Shown here piece after piece: positions 7,627 to 15,210 of a stretch of DNA of 19,541 bases. The notes under the pieces were generated by a model that was not told the origin of the DNA, made no database searches, and saw only the letters and a list, made by a program, of their open reading frames with translations. The number at the start of each line of letters is the position of its first letter. Position 1 is the first letter of the stretch. Both the position numbers and the translations under genes were made by a program. This DNA is from CAZSAT01 sp964604675. Its GTDB lineage: Bacteria; Myxococcota_A; UBA796; CAJQPC01. The DNA lies in assembly GCA_964604675.1 (NCBI GenBank), contig CAZSAT010000125.1, positions 1 through 19,541 of the forward strand, in the 5' to 3' direction.

Positions 7627-8820
7627 ATGTACGTCCTGGTCGGCACCGAGCGTGACGCGCTCCGTCAGCGCCTCACGCGGCACCTGGCGCGGGCCGGACA
7701 TGCCGTGCGCACGGCCTCGGACTGGCCAGGCGTCCTCCGTTCCGCCGTCGATGCCGGGACGCGGCTCGTGCTCGTCGACGGCCACCTGAGCGGCCTCGAC
7801 GCGGAGCTGCTGGTGCGCGTGGTGTCCAGCCTGCCGGACGGTCCAGCCCTCCGGTCGGTGGGCGGCGCCGCGCCCCCCCTCACCCCAGCCGGCGAGCGCC
7901 CGGATCACGTGCTCACCGTGGCCGGGCGCTACGTGCGCTCGCAGGTGCCCCGCGCCGAGCTGCGCGAGCTGCGGCTGGTGGGTCTGGGCCCCGACGTCCT
8001 GCCTCTGCTCGCCGAGCTGGCGACCCGACCCACGCCCGTCTGCATCGCCGGCGAACGCGGCACGGGCAAGACGCGCGTCGCCCGGCTCCTGCACCGCTTG
8101 CGCGGGATGCCCGGCCCCTTCCTGGAGGCGCGCGAACCCGAGCTCAGCGGGCCGGCGGGGACCGTCTACGTCGAGGCGATCGAGGCCCTCGAACCCGAGG
8201 CTGTCGAGCGCCTCGAGGCGCGCGTGTCCACGTCCGGATGGCGCTTGCTCGCCGGCACACGCGCTCGCGATCGGGAGGTCCGCGCACCCAGCCACTGGGC
8301 GCGGCTCGCGCTCGCACCGCTGCGCGAGCGGCCCGACGAGCTTCGAGACCTGGCCCAGCTGTACCTGGACCGCCACCGCCGGCTCGTCGGGCTCCCGCGC
8401 CGACGCCTGAACGGCGCGATGTGGAGCGTCGTCCTCGGGCACCCATGGCACGGGAACGCACGGGAGCTCGAGACCTTCATCGCGCAGGTGGTGGCCACGA
8501 GCACGCGGCCGACCGTCTCCCCGGAGAGCCTCCCGGCCCAGGTGGCGGCGCTGCTGGAACCGCAGATCGAGGCCGACGCGCGCACCATGGCCCAGAGCTT
8601 CGAGGGCGTGGTCGAGGGACGCCTGCGTCCGCTCGTGCAGCGGTCCCGGCCCGGCGTGCCCATCTGGCGCATGGCGCACGACGCGACCGCCCGCGCCCTC
8701 CTCCGCCTGGCGCTCGCGCGCACGGGGGGCAACCAGAAGGCCGCCGCGACCTTGCTCGGCGTGGCGAGGAACACCTTGATCAGCCGGGCGAAGAGCCTCG
8801 GCGTGCTGGAACCAGGGTGA
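7627..8820 (+). CDS. Degenerate NtrC-family regulator: pseudo-receiver, short AAA+ domain without GAFTGA, Fis-type HTH
   Basis: The 397-residue protein follows the NtrC plan but lacks key residues. Residues 1-~80 resemble a receiver with a candidate Asp51 (LVLVDGHLSG), but the acidic pocket near the N-terminus and the late Lys are missing. The AAA+ part has a good Walker A, GERGTGKT (142-149). Walker B is degenerate (GTVYVEAIEAL, 178-188, against family GTLFLDEIG), and there is no room for the GAFTGA loop that contacts sigma-54. PLRERPDELRDLAQLYLDR (231-249) and HPWHGNARELETFI (272-285) are recognisable. A Fis-like helix-turn-helix ends the protein (GGNQKAAATLLGVARNTL, 367-384). ATG at 7627 is preferred to an in-frame ATG at 7489, which lies inside the opposite gene. 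The stop overlaps thiE (GTGA). It probably binds DNA; activation of sigma-54 is unlikely. Confidence 0.82.
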   Translation: MYVLVGTERDALRQRLTRHLARAGHAVRTASDWPGVLRSAVDAGTRLVLVDGHLSGLDAELLVRVVSSLPDGPALRSVGGAAPPLTPAGERPDHVLTVAGRYVRSQVPRAELRELRLVGLGPDVLPLLAELATRPTPVCIAGERGTGKTRVARLLHRLRGMPGPFLEAREPELSGPAGTVYVEAIEALEPEAVERLEARVSTSGWRLLAGTRARDREVRAPSHWARLALAPLRERPDELRDLAQLYLDRHRRLVGLPRRRLNGAMWSVVLGHPWHGNARELETFIAQVVATSTRPTVSPESLPAQVAALLEPQIEADARTMAQSFEGVVEGRLRPLVQRSRPGVPIWRMAHDATARALLRLALARTGGNQKAAATLLGVARNTLISRAKSLGVLEPG

Positions 8821-9455
8821 TCCGGCCGGGGCTGTATGGGATCGCCGACGCCTCCTTCGGAGACCCCGTCCTGCTCGGCCGCGCCTTGTTGGCGGGCGGC
8901 GCAGGCAGCCTGCAGCTGCGATGCAAGGACTGGTCGGTGGCCGAGGTGGCCGAGGCCGCCCGGGCCCTTCAGCCTGCCTGCCGGCGGGCCGACGTTCCCT
9001 TGATCCTCAACGACCACCTCGTCCTGGTGGCTGCGGGGCTCGGGGACGGTGTGCACCTGGGGCAGGACGACGGTCAGGTCGATCGAGGCGCGCTTCCGCC
9101 TGGCACGCTGGTCGGCCGCTCGACCCACGACCTCGCACAGGTCCACGGTGCTGAGGCGGACTACGTCGGGTTCGGGCCGGTGTTCGAGACGACCACGAAG
9201 GCCGCTGGGGACGCCCGCGGGCTGGCTGCACTCGCGAGCGCCTGCAAGCACGCCACCGTGCCCGTGGTCGCCATCGGCGGGGTGACGCTGGCTCGGCTAC
9301 CCCGGGTGCAGGAGGCCGGCGCCCAGGCCTGGGCGGTGATCGGCGCCATCCTCCGGTGCGCCGACGTCGCGGCCGCGGCCCGAGGTTTCGCCCCAAGCTC
9401 CGAGGAAGGCCGCAGCCTTGAGGTCGGACTCGGCGAGCTCGGCTTCGGGATCTGA
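8817..9455 (+). CDS. thiE: Thiamine-phosphate synthase
   Basis: ThiE joins HMP-pyrophosphate and thiazole phosphate to form thiamine phosphate in the cytoplasm. The 212-residue length is typical. TIM-barrel motifs appear in order: LQLRCKDWS (32-40), LILNDHLVLV (62-71), DGVHLGQDD (77-85) for Mg-pyrophosphate binding, VGRSTHD (99-105), ADYVGFGPVFETTTK (114-128) and VPVVAIGGV (148-156). The start is GTG at 8817, which overlaps the previous stop by 4 nt; the first residues MIRPGLYGIAD match the family N-terminus. No thiazole or HMP synthesis genes are nearby. The last ~20 residues go beyond the family core and are antisense to the conserved end of pabB. TenI-like regulators are similar, but the intact substrate motifs favour the enzyme. 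Confidence 0.9.
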   Translation: MIRPGLYGIADASFGDPVLLGRALLAGGAGSLQLRCKDWSVAEVAEAARALQPACRRADVPLILNDHLVLVAAGLGDGVHLGQDDGQVDRGALPPGTLVGRSTHDLAQVHGAEADYVGFGPVFETTTKAAGDARGLAALASACKHATVPVVAIGGVTLARLPRVQEAGAQAWAVIGAILRCADVAAAARGFAPSSEEGRSLEVGLGELGFGI

Positions 9456-10646
9456 GTCCGCCACGATGCCGCTGCCCACGTGGAGCTCCACACGCCCGTC
9501 CTGCACGGTGGCCGTGCGGATCGCCACCGAGAAGCATGCGTCGCCGGCGTCCGTCAGGTAGCCGATGGCGCCCGTGTAGACCCCGCGAGGATGCGGCTCC
9601 AGCTCGCCAAGGATCGCCATGGCTGCGACCTTGGGCGCACCGGTCACGCTCCCGGGCGGGAAGCTGGCCGCGATCGCGTCGGCCGCGCCCAGCCCGTCGG
9701 CGAGCTGCCCGGACACGCGCTGCTCGGCGTGCTGCAGGGTGGGCAACACCCGCACCCTCCGTTCGCCGACATCGATGCTCCCAGGGCGGCACACCCGACC
9801 GAGGTCGTTGCGGACCAGGTCGACGATCATGGTCAGCTCCGCGCGCTCCTTGTCGCTTGCGAGCAAGGCCCGTCCCAACCGGGAACACGCTCCGGGCGTC
9901 TCGCCCAAGCCGCATGTGCCCTTGATCGGTCGACTCTCGACCAGCCCACCGCTCACGCGAAGGTAGAGCTCCGGCGAGTTGGACAACACGTGGCCCGAGG
10001 CGGTCTCGAGGAAGGCGCCGTAGCTCGCGGGCGAGAACGTTCGAAGCTGCAGGTAGGCATCCAGCGGATCGCCGTCCAGCTCCAGGACGAGCCGCCTCGC
10101 AAGGTTGACCTGGTAGCAATCGCCGGCCTCGATGTGACGCAGGGCGCGCTGTACCCCCTGCACGAAGCCGACCGGCGCCCCCGCATCGGTCAGCCGTGCG
10201 CGTGCGCGTCCGAGCTCCAGCGGGGCCACGGTGGCCAGGAGCCTCCGGGCCTCGTCCACGAAGGCCGACGTCCCCGCGATGACCCAGCCCTCGGGGTCAT
10301 AGTTCAAGCCGCCCGGGTAGTGGCGGAACCGGGAATCGGGGAGCCTTCGAGGGCCAACCGGTGTCGGCTGACGTTCGTACGTGCGCCCCGCCTCGTACCC
10401 GATCCAGCCGACCCATCCGCCAGCGAAGCGGACCGGCTCCGACGGGGATCCGCCGGGGGTTCCGGGAAGGTCCGACAGGTCGAGCGACGCCGCCGTGGCG
10501 CCCCAGCCGATCACGCCACTGCGCCCAACTGCGTCGTCCAGCCAGAAGCGGTCCCCGGTTGCGCCGAGCGCGGCGACGACCGCTCCGGGCTCCGGTCCGG
10601 GCCCGCGGAGCCGCCAGACGACAGGTCTATCGGGCACTCGCGCCAT
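9297..10646 (-). CDS. pabB: Aminodeoxychorismate synthase component I
   Basis: PabB converts chorismate with ammonia (from a PabA partner) to 4-amino-4-deoxychorismate for folate. The chorismate-binding domain runs from ~163 to 417 with FVQGVQRALRHIEAGDCYQV, SPELYLR, SRPIKGTCGLGETP (238-251), ELTMIVDLVRNDLGRV (270-285), PPGSVTGAPK (330-339) and GIVADSDPEAE (393-403). Lys242 in PIKGT marks PabB rather than anthranilate synthase (TrpE has Ala there) and is the residue known to attack the chorismate ring. The N-terminal ~150 residues are the usual less conserved half. No PabC fusion is present; the last ~30 residues are a low-complexity Gly-rich tail antisense to thiE. The ATG at 10646 lies 34 bp from the divergent histidine kinase gene. 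Confidence 0.93.
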   Translation of the reverse strand: MARVPDRPVVWRLRGPGPEPGAVVAALGATGDRFWLDDAVGRSGVIGWGATAASLDLSDLPGTPGGSPSEPVRFAGGWVGWIGYEAGRTYERQPTPVGPRRLPDSRFRHYPGGLNYDPEGWVIAGTSAFVDEARRLLATVAPLELGRARARLTDAGAPVGFVQGVQRALRHIEAGDCYQVNLARRLVLELDGDPLDAYLQLRTFSPASYGAFLETASGHVLSNSPELYLRVSGGLVESRPIKGTCGLGETPGACSRLGRALLASDKERAELTMIVDLVRNDLGRVCRPGSIDVGERRVRVLPTLQHAEQRVSGQLADGLGAADAIAASFPPGSVTGAPKVAAMAILGELEPHPRGVYTGAIGYLTDAGDACFSVAIRTATVQDGRVELHVGSGIVADSDPEAELAESDLKAAAFLGAWGETSGRGRDVGAPEDGADHRPGLGAGLLHPG

Positions 10647-10680
10647 CGCCGGGCGCTATAACGTCGAGCAAGAGGTGCCC
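10647..10680. promoter_or_regulatory. Compact divergent region between pabB and the histidine kinase
   Basis: The 34-bp gap holds a small AT island, TATAAC at 10657-10662 on the plus strand, which could be a -10 box with transcription starting around 10669. GAGG at 10672-10675 is the kinase ribosome-binding site, 5 nt before its ATG. No clear -35 is seen, and pabB has no strong ribosome-binding site. Confidence 0.3.
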
Positions 10681-11865
10681 ATGTCTTCGATGGAAGCCTG
10701 CGTCATCCTGGGCCCCAGAGGGCGGATGACCGACTTCCTGCACGACACGATGAAGCGGGAGTTCCCGCTCGTGCAGGTGCTGCTGGCGCACACGGCGTCC
10801 GAAGGTCTGGGGCTGCTCCAGGCGCGTTCCGCCGACATGCTGATCTGCCAGTGGTCGCTGCCCGACGCCACAGCCGAGCAGCTCCTCGAAGCGCTGAGCG
10901 GCCTCAACCTGAGCGTCACGACGGTCATCGTGGGTCCCCACGACCCGATGAAGGCCGACCAGGCCCTGATGCTCGGCGCGCTGGACTACGTGTTCGAAGA
11001 CACCGTGGAAGAGGAGCTGCCGGACACGCTGTGGCGGGTGTGGCACCTCCACGTCAACGACGACGGCGAAGACGCCGACGGCGTGATGCTGCGCGACCTG
11101 TTGAAGAACCGGATCACGCAGCTCCGGCGCACGACCGACGACGTGGAGATCGACGAAGAGGCGTTCCTCCACAAGGCCACCCACGAGCTGCGCACGCCGC
11201 TCAACGCGATCATGGGCTACGCCGACGCCTTGATCGCCGAGGTGTTCGGCACCCTGAACCCCCGGCAGTCCGAAGCCATCGGTCGGATGCGGTCCCGGGC
11301 GCGCGATCTCTTGGCGCTCGTGAACAACCTGCTCGATCTCGGCAGCCTCGACGCCGGCTCGGTCGCGGCGCACGCCGAGACCTGCGACGTGGCGGGCATC
11401 CTGCAGGAGATCAAGGACCTCGGCCTGACCATCGCCGAAGCCCACCAGGTCGAGATGGAGATCAAGGTCCAATGCGAGGAGGACCTGCGCCCGATCGTCA
11501 GCGACCGCGGACTGCTGCGGCAGATCCTGCACAACCTGGTCGCGAACGCCGTGAAGTACGCGGGCACCGGAGAGCTCATCCTGTACGCGGCACCCGTGGC
11601 CGACCAGGTGATGATCGTCGTCAAGGATGAGGGCCCCGGCATTCCGGTGGAGGATCAAGATCGGATCTTCCAGGAGTTCGTGCAGCTCGAACCCACCCAC
11701 CACCACGCGCTCGGTGGCAACGGACTCGGCCTGTCCATCGCTCGCCGATATGCCACCTTGCTCGGGGGTGCGCTCGACGTCGAGTCGGCGCCCGGACGCG
11801 GCGCGGCGTTCCGGCTGCAGGTGCCGAACCGCCTCCCCGAGGTCAACGCCTCCTTGCGCGATTGA
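10681..11865 (+). CDS. Cytoplasmic hybrid-like sensor histidine kinase with an N-terminal pseudo-receiver
   Basis: Residues ~1-125 have receiver-like spacing, but the phosphoacceptor Asp is replaced: ADMLICQWSLPDA (51-63) has Gln57 where Asp is expected. Residues ~155-225 are the HisKA dimerisation helix pair with the H-box HKATHELRTPLNAIMGY, phosphorylated His168. The HATPase domain follows with N-box QILHNLVANAVKYAG (281-295), G1 KDEGPGIP, F-box RIFQEFVQ and G2 GNGLGLSIARR (346-356). No transmembrane segment is visible, so it should be soluble and sense an internal signal or a protein partner through the pseudo-receiver. The ATG at 10681 has GAGG at 10672-10675. The response regulator gene starts 35 nt downstream and is the likely phosphate acceptor. 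Confidence 0.9.
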   Translation: MSSMEACVILGPRGRMTDFLHDTMKREFPLVQVLLAHTASEGLGLLQARSADMLICQWSLPDATAEQLLEALSGLNLSVTTVIVGPHDPMKADQALMLGALDYVFEDTVEEELPDTLWRVWHLHVNDDGEDADGVMLRDLLKNRITQLRRTTDDVEIDEEAFLHKATHELRTPLNAIMGYADALIAEVFGTLNPRQSEAIGRMRSRARDLLALVNNLLDLGSLDAGSVAAHAETCDVAGILQEIKDLGLTIAEAHQVEMEIKVQCEEDLRPIVSDRGLLRQILHNLVANAVKYAGTGELILYAAPVADQVMIVVKDEGPGIPVEDQDRIFQEFVQLEPTHHHALGGNGLGLSIARRYATLLGGALDVESAPGRGAAFRLQVPNRLPEVNASLRD

Positions 11866-11900
11866 ACGGTACGGGCCACCTTGCCGGCACCGAGGGCTCG

Positions 11901-13937
11901 ATGCGTGTCTTGATCGTGGAAGACGATCCGCACTTCGCGGCGATTCTGGGGGAGGTCCTCCGGTCGGACGACTACGACGTGGAGATTCGAGATCGTGCGG
12001 AGTCCGCGCACGTCTCCGTGGAAGCACGACCTCCCGACCTCGCGATCGTCGACGTGAACCTGCCAGGACGCAGTGGCATCGAGCTGGTGAAGGCGCTGCG
12101 CAGGCGAGAGGCCAGCAACCAGCTGCCCGTGATCCTCATGTCGGCCGTGCACCGGGCGGAGAACAAGCTGCTTCGTCAAGCCATCGACGAGCTGAAGATC
12201 ACACGCTTCCTCCCGAAGCCGTTCTCGGTGCTCGACCTGGCGTCCACCGTGCGCGCAGTGCTGGCCGAACCGGTGGAGGCCACGCCGCACCTGGTCACGG
12301 ACGCACCTGACAGCTTCGACAACGACGCCGTCCAGATGGAGCCCGCGGATCTCCGCAGCTGGGATCCTCCGGCACGCCACACCAGGCGCGGTGACGAGGT
12401 CACCCCCGAGGCCCCGGCGGCGCCCACCCCCCGCCCCGACGCACGGGCGGGGCAACCCACGAGCATCTCCCGCTCGATCCCCAAGGGAAAGCGCGTCGAT
12501 CCAACCGGTGGCAACGTCACGCACTTCTCCCACGAACAGGTTCAGATTCCCGGAGGCGAGGCCTTCAGCGTCGACAGTGTGGCCCGTTCCGCCGGCGAAC
12601 CGGTGGCCGAAATCCTGGTGATGCTGTGCGAGATCTGGGCACGCGGACTCAGCGGGGTGCTGCGCGTGCGGGGCCGGTCGGACTGGGCACTGTTCGCCGC
12701 GGGGCACCCGGTCGACCCGCTCGCCAAGGAGCTCGCGCTCCAGGCACTCGAACAAGGACAGGCCAGCTTCCACCCGATCGAGCATTCGGCGGTGGGCACC
12801 TCGAAGCCGATCACCAAGCACCTCTGGATGGCGGGGGACTCGCTCCGCGACGTCGAGGCAGCCCGCAGGGCCACGCACCAACCGCTCTACCTGCGCAACG
12901 CAACGCTCGAGCTGAAGGAGCTTCCTCTCCGCCCGGAGACCCGCTGGCTCCTGGAGACCCACAAGGACGGTCGTCCGCTCCGCGCTCACCTCGACAAGGA
13001 GAAGGTCGACCTGGTCGATGTGCTCGACGACCTCGCGAGGCTGGCCGCCATGGGGCTCGTCACCTTCGGCAGCCCGGCCGCCCACTCCATCGCCCCCCGT
13101 GAACGCCGGAAGGTGACCCCTCCCAAGATCACCCTCCCGCAGCCACCCGTCGAGGCACCGGCGCCGGCGCCGACGGCTGTCCCGACCCCGCGCCCCGCCA
13201 AGCCACGCGGCCCCAAGCAGCCCACCCGACAGGTCGCAGCGTTCGAGGCCCTGGCCACCCTGAAGCGCCTCCGAAAGGAGGTGCAACGCCTGGAGACCGC
13301 CGACGCCTGGACCGTCCTCGGCATCGCGCCCACCCAGGACCAGGCCCTGGTGGACCGAGCCGCGCGGCGCATGATCGTGCGCTACCGCGACATCGCCCGC
13401 AACCCGGGGTACTCCGACGAGGTGCACCGCCTGGCCCGCGACGTGGGGGGGCAGGTCAAGCGCGCGCTCGGGGCTGTGAAGTCCGGCAAGGCCGCCGTGA
13501 AGAAGCCGAAGGTTCGGCGGCAGGTTGCAGCGCCCGAGAGCGAGGACGACGCGTTTCAGCAGGGCATGGAGGCCTTGGCCAACGAGGACTACAGCCTGGC
13601 CGCTCGCTTCTTCGCGGCCGCACGCGACCTCCGGATCGACAACCCGCGAAACCTCGCGTACCTGGGCTGGGCGACCTGGCACGATCGGGGCCGGCCCAAG
13701 GACAAGCGCCGCACGGACGCGCTGGAGCTCCTCCAGCTCGCCGACAGCTTCGACTCGAGCATGCCTCAGCCCCAGTACTTCCTGGCGTACTGCGAGGCGC
13801 GAACCGGCGCCGAGCGCTTCGCGCGAGCGCGCCTGGCGCGTCTGCTCCAGCAGAACCCCGAGCACGTGGACGCCCGCCGTCTGCTGAAGCGCCTGAAGCA
13901 GAAGGCCGCAGCCGAGAGCGAGACCAAGCAGGCCTGA
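11901..13937 (+). CDS. Multidomain response regulator: receiver, DUF4388/PATAN-like, J-like and TPR-like C-terminus
   Basis: The receiver (1-120) is intact: acidic EDD (7-9), phosphoacceptor Asp51 in AIVDVNLPG, Ser81, and Lys106 in FLPKPFS. A Pro-rich linker (~150-215) leads to a DUF4388/PATAN-like region (~216-390, with SGVLRVRGRSDWALFAAGHP at 251-270 and a small helical end ~345-390). After a second Pro/Ala-rich linker (~400-440) comes a J-domain-like helical stretch (~452-525, DAWTVLGIAP) in which the HPD tripeptide is absent. Two or three TPR-like helical hairpins close the protein (~548-670). No DNA-binding or catalytic output domain is seen, so output is probably by protein contact. I chose ATG at 11901, with GAGG (11892-11895) 5 nt away, over an in-frame TTG at 11862 that overlaps the kinase gene. 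Confidence 0.85.
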   Translation: MRVLIVEDDPHFAAILGEVLRSDDYDVEIRDRAESAHVSVEARPPDLAIVDVNLPGRSGIELVKALRRREASNQLPVILMSAVHRAENKLLRQAIDELKITRFLPKPFSVLDLASTVRAVLAEPVEATPHLVTDAPDSFDNDAVQMEPADLRSWDPPARHTRRGDEVTPEAPAAPTPRPDARAGQPTSISRSIPKGKRVDPTGGNVTHFSHEQVQIPGGEAFSVDSVARSAGEPVAEILVMLCEIWARGLSGVLRVRGRSDWALFAAGHPVDPLAKELALQALEQGQASFHPIEHSAVGTSKPITKHLWMAGDSLRDVEAARRATHQPLYLRNATLELKELPLRPETRWLLETHKDGRPLRAHLDKEKVDLVDVLDDLARLAAMGLVTFGSPAAHSIAPRERRKVTPPKITLPQPPVEAPAPAPTAVPTPRPAKPRGPKQPTRQVAAFEALATLKRLRKEVQRLETADAWTVLGIAPTQDQALVDRAARRMIVRYRDIARNPGYSDEVHRLARDVGGQVKRALGAVKSGKAAVKKPKVRRQVAAPESEDDAFQQGMEALANEDYSLAARFFAAARDLRIDNPRNLAYLGWATWHDRGRPKDKRRTDALELLQLADSFDSSMPQPQYFLAYCEARTGAERFARARLARLLQQNPEHVDARRLLKRLKQKAAAESETKQA

Positions 13938-13951
13938 GGGCGGTCCGTGGG

Positions 13952-13986
13952 GCGCCGCTCCGCCGGGGCACCGGCTCCCGCGGCGC
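13952..13986. terminator. Strong two-part hairpin between convergent genes, probable bidirectional terminator
   Basis: GCGCCGC (13952-13958) pairs with GCGGCGC (13980-13986). Inside it GCCGG (13962-13966) pairs with CCGGC (13971-13975) around a GGCA loop, with small internal bulges. It fills the 49-bp gap between the response regulator stop and the gspN stop. There is no T-run on either side, so it would work through structure alone or with Rho. Confidence 0.6.
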
Positions 13987-15210
13987 TCACTCCTCGTAGT
14001 ACGGCTCCTCCGGCGGCGGGCGCTCCTCGCCTCCATCGTCCTCGAAGGGCGCTCGTCCGCGTGGCTCGTCCTCGAAGCCAGCCTCGTCCTCGAAGCCCTC
14101 TTCATCCTCGAACTCCTCGTCCTCGTACTCCTCGTCCCCACCGGCTTCGACGTCGTCGTGGTCACGCTTGCTGATGCGCTCCCTGCGGTCGTCGCGCCGA
14201 GCGCGCAGGCGCTCCAGCGCCGACTCCCGGTCCGGGTCGTCCTTGCTGGTCGTGGGTGAAGGGCTGCGGCGGCTGGTCGACCGGCTGCTCGAGCGGGTGG
14301 TCTTCACCTTGCTCCGGTCCTCCGAGAAGCGCGGACGCTGCACGGTGCCGCTGACCTTGAAGTGGTAGGTGGCGTCTTCGTCGCGCGCGCGCTTGAAGTC
14401 GGGCAGGAGCTTCGCCATGTTGTCCAGCTCGTCGGCGAGCTTCACCGTGAGCTCCAGATCGAGCCGGCTGCGCTCGAGCGGCGACACCAGGCCGACGTCA
14501 CCGTCGATCTCGATGCTGACGAGATCGCTCTCGAAGCTGCCCTTCTTCACCTTGGCGTCGCCATCCGCCACCTCGAGCTTCAAGACCGCCTCGGTGAAGC
14601 TCGCCGACTGGTCCAACGACAAGCCCATCACGGAGAGCGCCGAGAGGTCCAGGCCATCGATCTCGAGCTCCACGTGCCCTTCGCTGGCCTCGAGTTCCTC
14701 GGCGTCCACCAGGAGTTCGACCTCGAACTGCAACACGCCGGTCACGTCGGCCGAGAAGCTCTCGAAGTCGAAGGGGTAGAGCGACAGGTCCAGATCGTGC
14801 CCGACCAGATCGACCACGGAGCCCGTGCCCGTGGTGCCCACCCGCCCGGTCACGGAGCCGTCGTACAGCGAGCCGTCGAGCGCGACCACCTGGCCTCCGC
14901 TCAACAGTGGCAGGAGCTCCAGCCGGGCCGCGAGGTCCGACGCCTGGAGCAGCAGGTTCGGAGGAGGCGGCTCCCCGAGACGCGCCTTGGCCACCGACAG
15001 CAGCCGGGCACCGCTGAGCCGGGCACCGGACACGCGCCAGGGGCGCACGCCGTCGGTCTCCAGGCGCCAACCGCCGTCGGTGGCCTTGTCGACCTCGTAG
15101 GTCAGCCGCTCGGACGCGGCCTCCGACGGGAAGCTCAGCGTGACGCCGAGCACGAAGACCAGCAGGCCCCAGAGGGCACCGACGGTCACCAGTACGACCT
15201 TCTGCAACAT
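13987..15210 (-). CDS. gspN: Type II secretion system protein GspN with long charged C-terminal tail
   Basis: GspN is an inner-membrane-anchored, periplasmic component found in some T2SS operons. Residues 4-26 are a single membrane-spanning helix. Residues ~30-296 form a beta-rich AsmA/GspN-like region with repeated strands such as GSVTGRVGTTG, ALDGSLYDG and HVELEIDGLDLSALSVMG. From ~297 the protein changes: a Ser/Arg-rich basic stretch (~297-349) and then a very acidic tail (~350-407) with repeated FEDE motifs. The tail is surely disordered and makes up about a quarter of the protein. The ATG at 15210 shares its A with the gspM stop (TGATG), and a GGAGGAGGG ribosome-binding site lies just upstream. 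It is the last gene of the T2SS run. The assignment rests on fold-like pattern and position after gspL and gspM. Confidence 0.8.
   Translation of the reverse strand: MLQKVVLVTVGALWGLLVFVLGVTLSFPSEAASERLTYEVDKATDGGWRLETDGVRPWRVSGARLSGARLLSVAKARLGEPPPPNLLLQASDLAARLELLPLLSGGQVVALDGSLYDGSVTGRVGTTGTGSVVDLVGHDLDLSLYPFDFESFSADVTGVLQFEVELLVDAEELEASEGHVELEIDGLDLSALSVMGLSLDQSASFTEAVLKLEVADGDAKVKKGSFESDLVSIEIDGDVGLVSPLERSRLDLELTVKLADELDNMAKLLPDFKRARDEDATYHFKVSGTVQRPRFSEDRSKVKTTRSSSRSTSRRSPSPTTSKDDPDRESALERLRARRDDRRERISKRDHDDVEAGGDEEYEDEEFEDEEGFEDEAGFEDEPRGRAPFEDDGGEERPPPEEPYYEE
14065..14133. repeat. 18-nt tandem repeat in the gspN tail
   Basis: Three 18-nt units (14065-14082, 14083-14100, 14101-14118) share the core CTCGTCCTCGAAGCC, the third with changes. 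A 15-nt fourth unit (14119-14133) follows. They encode acidic peptides with an aromatic residue every 5-6 positions (EYEDE, EFEDE, GFEDE, GFEDE). Confidence 0.75.

Noticed and set aside
6190..8679. An 829-codon open frame on the minus strand spanning the transglycosylase and the NtrC-like gene.
   Set aside because: It lies out of frame or antisense to genes with clear motifs and crosses a divergent junction; composition is shadow-like.
11862..11900. A TTG start at 11862 for the response regulator.
   Set aside because: It would add 13 residues unlike any receiver start and has no ribosome-binding site; the ATG at 11901 begins directly with MRVLIVEDD and has GAGG at 5 nt.
14065..14133. A CRISPR-like or regulatory repeat array.
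   Set aside because: The units are contiguous without spacers, in frame, and encode an acidic protein repeat.
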